Source: DATKLX01 sp035542155 (GTDB taxonomy: Bacteria > Chloroflexota > Anaerolineae > Anaerolineales > Anaerolineaceae). From it: 46,529 nucleotides of DNA. The notes beneath the pieces are model-generated. The model did not search any database. It was not told where the DNA came from and worked only from the letters and a program-made list of their open reading frames with translations. The DNA lies in contig DATKLX010000054.1 of the NCBI GenBank assembly GCA_035542155.1, positions 1 through 46,529 of the forward strand. The letters run 5' to 3'. Below, one piece after another: positions 17,214 through 24,453 of this stretch (within the stretch, counting starts at the first letter, position 1; each line of letters starts with the position of its first letter). A program made the translations under genes and the position numbers.

Positions 17214-18260
17214 ATGAAACTAAACCGCATTCCGATCCTGTTCATTACCCTGATTCTGCTTTCTGTGGCTTGTACCTTACCCGCATCTGTCGGTGAACAG
17301 CAGCCTTCGCCCATCGCCATCTCTCAGGCATTTTCCCTGGTAACCCCCGACCCAAACGCTACCGTCACCCCAACCCCCTTCATGCCGGTTGGGCCAACCC
17401 CTACCGTCCTACCGACCCAGGTCCCCCCCACGGCGACCATCCCGGCGGCCGCCGGAACCAGCACGCCTGTTCCTTTGATGGATCGCTTGAAGCGGCCCGA
17501 TGGCCAGGTGAACATCCTGATCTTTGGCTCGGATTGGCGGCCCAATTCAGGTTACCGCACTGACGTGATCATGCTTCTTTCCTTGAATAAGAAAAATGGC
17601 ACCGCCAATGTGATCTCGTTCCCTCGCGACCTTTGGGTGTTGATCCCTGGCTGGGAGATGCAGCGGATTAACACCGCTCAGGCTCATGGCGGTTTTGTCA
17701 CCACCGTCGCGACTTTTCAGTACAATTTCGGCGTCACTCCCGACCATTATGTGATGACCAACTTCGAAGGATTCAAAGGGATCATCGACACTTTTGGTGG
17801 AATCGACGTGCATGTTGCCCGCGGCCTTACTGATAGATGCGATCTTCCCCAGGCCGTCAATAAGTACTGCAGCGTCGGGCCGGGTACAGTTCATATGAAT
17901 GGGGCAACCGCTCTCTGGTACGTGCGCTCGCGCCATTCGAGCAACGATTTCGACCGCACTCGCCGCGCCCAGGAAGTCATCCAGGCAACCTTCCTCAAAC
18001 TTCTCAGCCTGAATGCAGTCTCCCGTGCTCCCGAGCTGTGGAACCTGTTCAAGAGCAGTATCGAGACCGATATGACCCTCAACGACATCGATGATCTCCT
18101 CCCGCTGGCAAAGGCGCTTGCCGATACCAGCAAGATTAGCCGCTACGCGATCGGCCCTGGTGAGGTCACTAATTGGGTCACTGATAGTGGTGCGCAGGTT
18201 CTTCTCCCGAACCAGGAAGCCATCTGGGAGATTATTGCAAAAGCCGTCTACGGCCAGTAG
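17214..18260 (+). CDS. LytR-CpsA-Psr (LCP) family protein
   Basis: A 348-residue protein with an N-terminal hydrophobic segment ending in a lipobox-like SVAC (Cys20), then a Pro/Thr-rich linker to about residue 90. The LCP domain (about 98-280) shows NILIFGSDWR, GYRTDVIMLLS, SFPRDLWV, the RINTAQAHGG region and WYVRSRHSSNDFDRTRRAQ. These carry the Arg and Asp residues that bind the polyprenyl-pyrophosphate substrate. Family members transfer glycopolymers from lipid carriers to peptidoglycan or other acceptors. It ends the kinase-LysM-LCP operon and is followed by a terminator at 18291-18324. Confidence 0.92.
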   Translation: MKLNRIPILFITLILLSVACTLPASVGEQQPSPIAISQAFSLVTPDPNATVTPTPFMPVGPTPTVLPTQVPPTATIPAAAGTSTPVPLMDRLKRPDGQVNILIFGSDWRPNSGYRTDVIMLLSLNKKNGTANVISFPRDLWVLIPGWEMQRINTAQAHGGFVTTVATFQYNFGVTPDHYVMTNFEGFKGIIDTFGGIDVHVARGLTDRCDLPQAVNKYCSVGPGTVHMNGATALWYVRSRHSSNDFDRTRRAQEVIQATFLKLLSLNAVSRAPELWNLFKSSIETDMTLNDIDDLLPLAKALADTSKISRYAIGPGEVTNWVTDSGAQVLLPNQEAIWEIIAKAVYGQ

Positions 18261-18290
18261 TTTTTCCGATCAACATTTTTCTCAATGTTT

Positions 18291-18324
18291 AGACCCTGGG
18301 GTTTGCAGAACCCTCAGGGTCTTT
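18291..18324 (+). terminator. Intrinsic terminator after the LCP gene
   Basis: An 8-bp outer stem, AGACCCTG (18291-18298) with CAGGGTCT (18315-18322), and a 4-bp inner stem GGTT/AACC with a 5-nt loop are followed by a short T-run (TTTAATT). It closes the operon that starts at 13903. Confidence 0.75.
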
Positions 18325-18356
18325 AATTCAAACCCCACCTATACGCAAAATAGGAT

Positions 18357-18385
18357 TTGACAGTTAGACATTAACCTGCTAAACT
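18357..18385 (+). promoter_or_regulatory. Promoter for the recombinase-like gene
   Basis: A perfect -35 TTGACA (18357-18362), a 17-nt spacer and TAAACT (18380-18385) as -10. The gene thus has its own promoter between two terminators and is monocistronic. Confidence 0.6.
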
Positions 18386-18439
18386 AGTATTATCTGGCTA
18401 TGCGAAAAGTGACCTTGCACTTCCTGGAGGATTGATCCG

Positions 18440-19357
18440 ATGGCCCCCGATCCCAAAGCCGATATCGCTGCCCACATCACCCAATCCACTCCCCTCGCCC
18501 CAGCTATCGAAGCCTGGGAATTTTTCCTCAACGATCAGGGACGTTCTCCGCATACCGTCAAAGCCTTCAAAGCCGACGTCCTGCTCCTGGGCAGTTATCT
18601 CGCCCCCGACCGCGGTGTCGGCACCATCAGTACTCAGGACATCAACCACTTTCTTCACTGGCTCCAGAACGGCCGCGACGTTCCGTGCAGCCCCAAAAGC
18701 CTGGCGCGCAGGATCACCTCGGTCAAAGCTTTCTTCCGCTGGCTCCATCAGGGCGGCGTCCTTGTCGTCGATCCCGCCGAAAAGGTTCTCCAGCAGTCGG
18801 TGATCAGCCCTCTCCCGGCGGTCCTCACGGAAGAGGAAATCGAAAGCGTCCTCGAAGCCGCCAACGGCTACCGCGAAGCGAAAAAGCCGGACGTTCGCCC
18901 CTTCATCCTGGTCGAGTTGCTCCTCACCACCGGCATCAAAAAAGGCGAATGCCTCGCCATCTCCCCCAACCACCTCGACCTGGAGGCTGAAACCGGACCG
19001 TTCCTGTTCGTCCGCTATGCCAGTCCTCGCAACCGTTACAAAGAGCGCAAAATCCCTCTCTCCGCAAGTTGGGTGAAAGCCTTTCCGGAATATGTGCTTC
19101 AGTATAAGCCCACGGACCGCGTCTTCGATTGGTCACCCCGAAGGCTCGAATACCTGCTTGAAGATCTGGGGAATGACGCCGGACTGGACAAACACCTGTC
19201 CTTTGATATGTGCCGCTGGACCTGCGCGCTGCGCGACTACCGCACGGGCGTCGACCCAGACCAGATCCGCCAGAAATTGGGTATCTCGAAAATCCAGTGG
19301 CGTGAAGTCAGCTTGAAGCTCCGCCAACTGGCCGGGGTGGAACCCGCCGCCGCTTGA
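18440..19357 (+). CDS. Tyrosine-recombinase-fold protein with degenerate active site
   Basis: A 305-residue protein with XerC/D architecture: an N-terminal SAM-like core-binding domain (about 18-105, including SPHTVKAFKADV) and a C-terminal catalytic-type domain (about 125-300). At positions with the same spacing as XerD R148, H244, R247, H270 and Y279 it has Lys167, Asp256, Arg259, Ile282 and Ser291. Only the second Arg survives; Lys201 or Lys204 could stand for the beta-hairpin Lys. It is unlikely to cut DNA but may still bind it. The frame is intact, with its own promoter and terminator, so it is not a decaying pseudogene by appearance. No att-like repeats or phage genes adjoin it. Confidence 0.85.
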   Translation: MAPDPKADIAAHITQSTPLAPAIEAWEFFLNDQGRSPHTVKAFKADVLLLGSYLAPDRGVGTISTQDINHFLHWLQNGRDVPCSPKSLARRITSVKAFFRWLHQGGVLVVDPAEKVLQQSVISPLPAVLTEEEIESVLEAANGYREAKKPDVRPFILVELLLTTGIKKGECLAISPNHLDLEAETGPFLFVRYASPRNRYKERKIPLSASWVKAFPEYVLQYKPTDRVFDWSPRRLEYLLEDLGNDAGLDKHLSFDMCRWTCALRDYRTGVDPDQIRQKLGISKIQWREVSLKLRQLAGVEPAAA

Positions 19358-19380
19358 AACATTTCCGGCAAGTTCAGTCG

Positions 19381-19412
19381 AAGACCCGGCTTTTTGGCCG
19401 GGTCTTTTTTAT
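19381..19412. terminator. Bidirectional terminator between recombinase-like gene and tilS
   Basis: A 10-bp perfect stem AAGACCCGGC (19381-19390) with GCCGGGTCTT (19397-19406) and a 6-nt loop is followed by TTTT on the plus strand. The upstream bases give a usable tail for the convergent tilS transcript, although the tilS stop codon lies at 19409, overlapping the structure. Confidence 0.85.
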
Positions 19413-20848
19413 GGTTCGTCGCCTTGAAATACCACCAGCCGGGCGATCCGCCGGGTTTCGGCGCTTACTCTGTATTCCTCCCCGGGGCGCAATCCAGGCA
19501 GCCAGGCGATTTTCCCGCCGGAGCAGACCAGCGGCCACCGCGCCCGGGCTCGCCGGGGTAGTTTTTCGTTGCTGAAAAAATCGGAAAGCTTCACTTCGTT
19601 ACCGCCCATCCCAAACGGCCTGAACCGGTCTCCCGGCTGGCGAGTGCGCAATTCCAGCGGCCAAGCCAGCCGGTCGGCGCTGAGCGTTGCCGCGAAAGGG
19701 TCCTCTTGCCCGGCAGCCAGCTCTTCTCCACCACCCCGTGTGACCTCGATCTCGATCCGCAGGTACCATCCATTCCCCAGTGGATATATCCCCGGTGAGG
19801 AGATTACGATTCGCTCGCCATCCATCATTTGCGGCCAGTTCCACCCGGGCAGGTCGGAATTCCATGGCGCAATCAGCGCGTCGTCTTCTTGTAAAGCGAT
19901 GCGCAGGTTTTCGGCCAGGTTAGCCTGCCCCTTCCTGGGCGGATTCTGAATCCAGTGGATCGTCTGCTCGACGATCTCAAAACCGAGGTCGCGCGTGTCC
20001 CCTCTCAACGACCGAAAAGCCATCCGGACAAGCTCTCGCTGCAGGCTTGGCGGCTGGGCCAGCAGCGCCTTGCGCGAGACGATGACTCCCTTGCTGTCCT
20101 CGTAAGTGCAGACCCGTGCCCAGGCTTCTTCTGCCTGATCGTGGATATACGCAACATCCCCGGATACACTTTTGGCCAGGCGGAGCAATGCCTGGCGGAA
20201 GCCGGGATTGTAAGTTTCCAGAACGGGGATCAGCTCATTGCGCAACCGATTGCGTAGGTACGCCACATCCTGGTTGGTAGCATCCTGGAAGGGTTTCAAA
20301 CCCTGCTCCGCGCAGTATGACAGTGTTTCGTTTTTCCAGGTTTCCAGCAAGGGCCGCGCCAGCGGGATTTTCGCGTCCCAACCATGCGTTTGGGTGCGGA
20401 AGTCCATCCCCTTCAATCCTGCGAGACCGCTTCCCTGGAGAACATGCATCAGCACGCTTTCGACCTGGTCGTCGGCGGTATGCCCCACTGCAACCGCTTG
20501 AGCGCCAAGCTGGCGTGCCTGGTCGAAGAGATATCGGTAGCGCATTTTCCGGGCGGCTTCTTCCACCGACCACCGTTCGCGGTGGGCGGCCTGGCGTACG
20601 TCGCCTCGAACGGTAAAATAAGGGATCTTCCAGGCCTGCATCCAATCCGCCAGCAGGATGGCTTCTTCGTCTGCCTCCGGCCTGAGCCCGTGATGAAAGT
20701 AAGCCGCCGCCAGGTAAAAGCCCAGGCGGCGCAGGCCGTCCAGCAGGGAAAGGCTGTCGGGGCCGCCCGAAATGCCGATCAGGGTGAGACGCTGCGGATC
20801 AAGCCTGCATTCCACCCGGGCTACCCGATCCAGTTCGTCGAGAAACAT
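19409..20848 (-). CDS. tilS: tRNA(Ile)-lysidine synthase
   Basis: A 479-residue TilS. The N-terminal PP-loop ATPase motif is SGGPDS at residues 27-32, followed by AAYFHHGLRPEADEEA. The middle and C-terminal TilS domains carry RTRQPGDRFRPFGMGG and the end VCSGGKIAWLPGLRPGEEYRV. The enzyme attaches lysine to C34 of tRNA-Ile(CAU), so that AUA is read as Ile. Length fits the long (E. coli-type) form. The ATG lies exactly where transcription should start from the -10 at 20855-20860, so the message is probably leaderless. The gene is divergent from the receiver/CpaE-like gene. Confidence 0.95.
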   Translation of the reverse strand: MFLDELDRVARVECRLDPQRLTLIGISGGPDSLSLLDGLRRLGFYLAAAYFHHGLRPEADEEAILLADWMQAWKIPYFTVRGDVRQAAHRERWSVEEAARKMRYRYLFDQARQLGAQAVAVGHTADDQVESVLMHVLQGSGLAGLKGMDFRTQTHGWDAKIPLARPLLETWKNETLSYCAEQGLKPFQDATNQDVAYLRNRLRNELIPVLETYNPGFRQALLRLAKSVSGDVAYIHDQAEEAWARVCTYEDSKGVIVSRKALLAQPPSLQRELVRMAFRSLRGDTRDLGFEIVEQTIHWIQNPPRKGQANLAENLRIALQEDDALIAPWNSDLPGWNWPQMMDGERIVISSPGIYPLGNGWYLRIEIEVTRGGGEELAAGQEDPFAATLSADRLAWPLELRTRQPGDRFRPFGMGGNEVKLSDFFSNEKLPRRARARWPLVCSGGKIAWLPGLRPGEEYRVSAETRRIARLVVFQGDEP

Positions 20849-20854
20849 GAAAAA

Positions 20855-20863
20855 ATTATAGCA
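20855..20863 (-). promoter_or_regulatory. Extended -10 promoter for tilS, probably leaderless
   Basis: TGCTATAAT on the minus strand ends 6 nt before the tilS ATG, which places the expected transcription start on the A of the ATG. No Shine-Dalgarno is present. Confidence 0.6.
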
Positions 20864-20902
20864 TTTTTATGCTCCCAAACCGGTTTTTTATTCCTCCTGC
20901 AC

Positions 20903-20931
20903 TTGTCACATACCGATCTTTGTGCTAGACT
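20903..20931 (+). promoter_or_regulatory. Promoter for the receiver/CpaE-like gene
   Basis: TTGTCA (20903-20908), a 17-nt spacer and TAGACT (20926-20931) with a TGn extension. A GAGG ribosome site follows before the ATG at 20973. Confidence 0.6.
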
Positions 20932-20972
20932 GACCATAAGACCATAATCCGCAGATTCAAAGAGGAAAACGC

Positions 20973-22130
20973 ATGGCCGATAAAATCCTGATTGTCGATG
21001 ACGACCTGGAAACTTTGCGGTTAGTTGGCCTGATGCTTCAGCGGCAAGGCTATCAGATCGTTGCTGCCAGTAATGGGACCCAGGCTGTCCAAATGGCTCA
21101 ATCCGAAAAGCCAGACCTGATCGTGCTGGATGTGATGATGCCGGATATGGACGGCTATGAAGTGACCCGCCAGCTTCGCGCTGCCGCTGCAACCGCGAAT
21201 ATCCCGGTGTTGATGTTTACCGCTAAGAGCCAGGTGGATGATAAAGTCGCCGGTTATGACGCCGGCGTGGACGATTATATCACCAAGCCCACCCATCCGG
21301 ACGAGCTGAAAGCCCGTGTAAAGGCTTTGCTCGCCCGCGCTCTCAAGAACCGCACGCCCGCACCAGCTTCAAACGACCGCGGCAGGGTGATTGGCTTCGT
21401 CGCCGCCCGGGGTGGAATCGGTACTTCGACCCTCGTCCTCAACGTCGGAGTGGCCCTCAGCCAGAAAATGAAGGCAGACGTCGTTCTGGCGGAATTCCGG
21501 CCCGGTAATGGCACCTGGGGATTGGAGTTAGGGTACGTCAACCCCGAGGGTTTGCGCCGGCTGGCCCAGTCCAAGCCAATCGAGATCTCCCCTTCCGCTG
21601 TGGAGAAAGAGCTGATCAGCAACGCAGCCGGGATCAAGCTGCTCCTCGCTTCCTGTAACCCCACCGACGTGAAGCTTGTCAATAATACACCCCAACTCGA
21701 AGCGATCCTGAAGGATCTGGCTGAGGTCGCCCCGGTTGTGCTCGTCGACTTGGGTACGCCTCTTTTTCCTGAAGCGGCCCGCTTGTTCGCCCTGTGCGAC
21801 GAAATAGTCGTTACGGTCGATCCCAATCCCTTGAGCCTCCCCCGCACTAAAGCCTTGATCGAAGAGTTGAGCGAATCAGGGTTCGGAAAAGCTAAAATCC
21901 TCACCGTGGCTCAGGTTAACCGTGTCCGGGCGGACGTGATGCTCTCCTGGAGCCAGGTCCAGGAAAGCCTGGGGCTCCCGGTCAGCGTCGTAGTCACCCC
22001 TGCTCCCGAGCTGGCTTACCAGTCCGCGCTGCGCTACACCCCCATGCTCCTGCTTCAACCAGATGGAGTGGTCGCCCAGCAGTACGTCAAGCTCGCTGAT
22101 ACTCTCTCGCAAAGGATCAAGGTAACCTGA
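20973..22130 (+). CDS. Receiver plus CpaE/TadZ-like ParA-family ATPase
   Basis: A 385-residue protein. An intact receiver domain covers residues 1-122, with phospho-acceptor Asp53 (VLDVMMPDMDG) and Lys105 (YITKP). A MinD/ParA-like domain follows from about 137, with a deviant Walker A ARGGIGTST (145-153): the two hallmark lysines are Arg146 and Thr151. This combination is typical of CpaE/TadZ proteins, which localise Tad pili in other bacteria, and atypical Walker A boxes are known there. No tad or pilus genes are in the window. The GAF histidine kinase starts 8 nt after its stop, so the kinase probably phosphorylates Asp53. Confidence 0.87.
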   Translation: MADKILIVDDDLETLRLVGLMLQRQGYQIVAASNGTQAVQMAQSEKPDLIVLDVMMPDMDGYEVTRQLRAAAATANIPVLMFTAKSQVDDKVAGYDAGVDDYITKPTHPDELKARVKALLARALKNRTPAPASNDRGRVIGFVAARGGIGTSTLVLNVGVALSQKMKADVVLAEFRPGNGTWGLELGYVNPEGLRRLAQSKPIEISPSAVEKELISNAAGIKLLLASCNPTDVKLVNNTPQLEAILKDLAEVAPVVLVDLGTPLFPEAARLFALCDEIVVTVDPNPLSLPRTKALIEELSESGFGKAKILTVAQVNRVRADVMLSWSQVQESLGLPVSVVVTPAPELAYQSALRYTPMLLLQPDGVVAQQYVKLADTLSQRIKVT

Positions 22131-22138
22131 TCAACCGA

Positions 22139-23335
22139 ATGGTAAAGCCCTCATCGTACCCAACGCGGATACAGCGCTACCAACGCTTGATCGAAATTTC
22201 TCGGGACCTGGCATCGATTCTCGATCTGGATGTCCTCCTGAAGAGAATCGTCAGCGTCGCCGCGGAATTGAGCAACGCCCAGGAAGCCTCGATCCTCCTT
22301 TACGATGAGAGCTCGTATCAACTCTACTTTCAGGCTGCCACCAATATGGACGAATCCATGATGCGCGGGATCAGCGTCCCTCTAGAAGGCAGCATCGCTG
22401 GTTGGATCATCACCAACCGCAAGCCGGTGATCGTCTCGGATGTCCACCGCGATCCGCGCTACTTTGGGAACGTCGAAGAAGCGACCCAGTTTATGACCTC
22501 TTCGCTGATCGGCGTTCCGCTGATCAATAAAGACCGCGTGCTCGGAGTTTTAGAGGTGCTCAACAAGAAAGAAGGCCAGTTTTTCACCGAGGACGAAGAT
22601 ATCCTCATGGTCCTGGCATACCAGGCCGCCGTCGCCATCGACAATGCCCGCCTGTTCCAGCAGTCTGATCTGATCGCCGAACTGGTCCACGAGTTGCGCA
22701 CCCCTCTCGCCTCATTGAACACCGCTTCATACTTACTTTTACGTCCAGAGATCTCAGAACAGCAGCGCCATAAACTCGCCACCACGATTCACTCCGAAAC
22801 CCAGCGCCTCAACGACATGGCCTCCTCATACCTGGACCTTGCCCGCCTGGAATCGGGTCGGGCCGCATTTCACCCGGCTCTGTTCGATCTGAGCTTATTG
22901 ATCGACGAGTGCCGCGGGGTGATCCAGACCAGGGCCGAGGAAGCTCACCTGACCATTCAAATCGATCTGGCGCCCGGCTTGCCCCGCATCGAGGCCGACC
23001 GGGATAAGATCAAACAGGTGCTCCTCAACCTCTTGAGCAATGCTGTAAAGTACAACCGCCCTCAGGGCAACGTGACCATCCAGGCCCACTCCATGGAAAA
23101 AGAAATAGTTCTGGTAGTCAAAGATACCGGGATCGGCATCCCGCCTGACGAGCTGCCCCACCTTTTTGAGAAGTTTTTCCGCACCAGGGGAGCTGAACGG
23201 GTTGCCAGCGGCACCGGGCTGGGCCTGTCGATTTGCAAGCACATCATCGACAGCCACGGGGGGCGCATTGAGGTTCAAAGTAAAATCAACGAAGGCACCA
23301 CAATCAGTATCACCCTTCCACTCCGCCAGTCGTGA
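22139..23335 (+). CDS. GAF-domain sensor histidine kinase
   Basis: A 398-residue cytoplasmic kinase without membrane segments. A GAF domain spans about residues 25-172, then HisKA with His184 (LVHELRTPLASL) and a HATPase domain with NLLSNAVKY, DTGIGIP and GTGLGLSICKHI. All boxes are intact. It follows the receiver/CpaE-like gene by 8 nt and is its likely partner. The GAF domain suggests a soluble signal such as a small molecule or redox change; the ligand cannot be read from the sequence. Confidence 0.93.
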   Translation: MVKPSSYPTRIQRYQRLIEISRDLASILDLDVLLKRIVSVAAELSNAQEASILLYDESSYQLYFQAATNMDESMMRGISVPLEGSIAGWIITNRKPVIVSDVHRDPRYFGNVEEATQFMTSSLIGVPLINKDRVLGVLEVLNKKEGQFFTEDEDILMVLAYQAAVAIDNARLFQQSDLIAELVHELRTPLASLNTASYLLLRPEISEQQRHKLATTIHSETQRLNDMASSYLDLARLESGRAAFHPALFDLSLLIDECRGVIQTRAEEAHLTIQIDLAPGLPRIEADRDKIKQVLLNLLSNAVKYNRPQGNVTIQAHSMEKEIVLVVKDTGIGIPPDELPHLFEKFFRTRGAERVASGTGLGLSICKHIIDSHGGRIEVQSKINEGTTISITLPLRQS

Positions 23336-23366
23336 GCCTTATCTCGCTGCGAAAGTCGTAGCGGTT

Positions 23367-24230
23367 TTAGGGCAGTTCCGGATATGCCGCCTGCTGGGCA
23401 AAAGCCATCCCGACCAGGCCGCCTCCGGTATGCGCGCCCAACGCCGGCCCGACGGCAGTGGTCGGCAGGAAGGTGCATTCGATCAGGCTGGCAATCTGCT
23501 CGCGCAGGATTTCCACCGCCTCAGGGTTTTTGCCGTGCAGAAGCTGGATGCGCATCGGCCCGGGATGGGGATACCATTTCGCCACCAACTCCGCCATCCG
23601 GCGAAGTGCTCTGCGCATGGTCATTTCCTGCGAAAGGTTCACGTAGGTTCCCTTAACTTTCTCGACGGAGATGATCGGCTTGATGTTCAACAGGGACGCG
23701 AGCAGGCCTTGCATGTGATTGATCCTCCCACCGTGGATCAGATACTTCAAGGTGGGTAGGGTAAAAATCCCTTCGGAAGAGCTGCGTACTTGCTCGACCA
23801 GGGCTACTACCCGCTCGAGCGGAAGACCGGCCCTGATCGCTCGTGCTGCTGTCTGGACCTGCCAGCCCATGGGACAGGAAAGAGTTTTAGTATCGAAAAA
23901 GGTTACCTTTGCCTCGGGAACCATTTGCGCCCCTGCCCTGGCCGAGTTAATCGTACCGCTCAATCCAGACGAGATGTGAATGGAGAAAATCTCCGCGTCG
24001 GTTTTGGCCAGCTCGCGGTACAACTCAGCGAAATCCCCCGCCGAAGGCTGAGATGTGGTTGGAAAGCTGTCGGTCTGGTCCAGCATATCATAAAATTCCT
24101 CTGGCTGGATGTCTACCCCGCTGCGGTAGGTTTTTCCGTCCAGGGTTATTAGTAAAGGTACGCAGTGGATGGTCAGACCTTCCATCTGCTCCGGTGCCAG
24201 ATCAAAACCTCTATCGCTCACAAGCTGCAT
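23367..24230 (-). CDS. DegV family fatty-acid-binding protein
   Basis: A 287-residue DegV-type protein. The N-terminus QLVSDRGFDL replaces the usual VTDST-type segment. Other features are the YRSGVDI stretch, SFPTTSQPSAGDF, SIHISSGLSGTINSA, FDTKTLSCPMGW, LKYLIHGGRI and the C-terminal GPALGAHTGGGLVG. DegV/FakB proteins bind a fatty acid and, in Firmicutes, present it to FakA kinase. No fakA is visible here. The frame opens upstream to 24323, but the ATG at 24230 behind a GAGG site fits the family N-terminus. It lies downstream of mutL on the same strand with a 223-bp gap. Confidence 0.88.
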   Translation of the reverse strand: MQLVSDRGFDLAPEQMEGLTIHCVPLLITLDGKTYRSGVDIQPEEFYDMLDQTDSFPTTSQPSAGDFAELYRELAKTDAEIFSIHISSGLSGTINSARAGAQMVPEAKVTFFDTKTLSCPMGWQVQTAARAIRAGLPLERVVALVEQVRSSSEGIFTLPTLKYLIHGGRINHMQGLLASLLNIKPIISVEKVKGTYVNLSQEMTMRRALRRMAELVAKWYPHPGPMRIQLLHGKNPEAVEILREQIASLIECTFLPTTAVGPALGAHTGGGLVGMAFAQQAAYPELP

Positions 24231-24453
24231 GGCAACCTCGGTTAGTGCAATCTCTACAAGGGAAGCAATTCCTACAACCCGCAACCCAATTATAAAAATA
24301 ATCCTCCCACTCCCGCCAGTCATGCTTTAGTCACATCCCTCGCTGGATTTTGCCCATTACCTGCGACAACTATGCTTTAGCTTTAATGCATCTCTTTGCC
24401 TTTTGTTCTGCTCTTGACTGCTGATTACTGTCTTTTACAGCTATTCACCGTTC

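Noticed and set aside
18440..19357. Integrase as a sign of a prophage or genomic island
   Set aside because: Active-site residues are lost, no other phage genes, tRNA or att repeats are nearby, and flanks are housekeeping genes.
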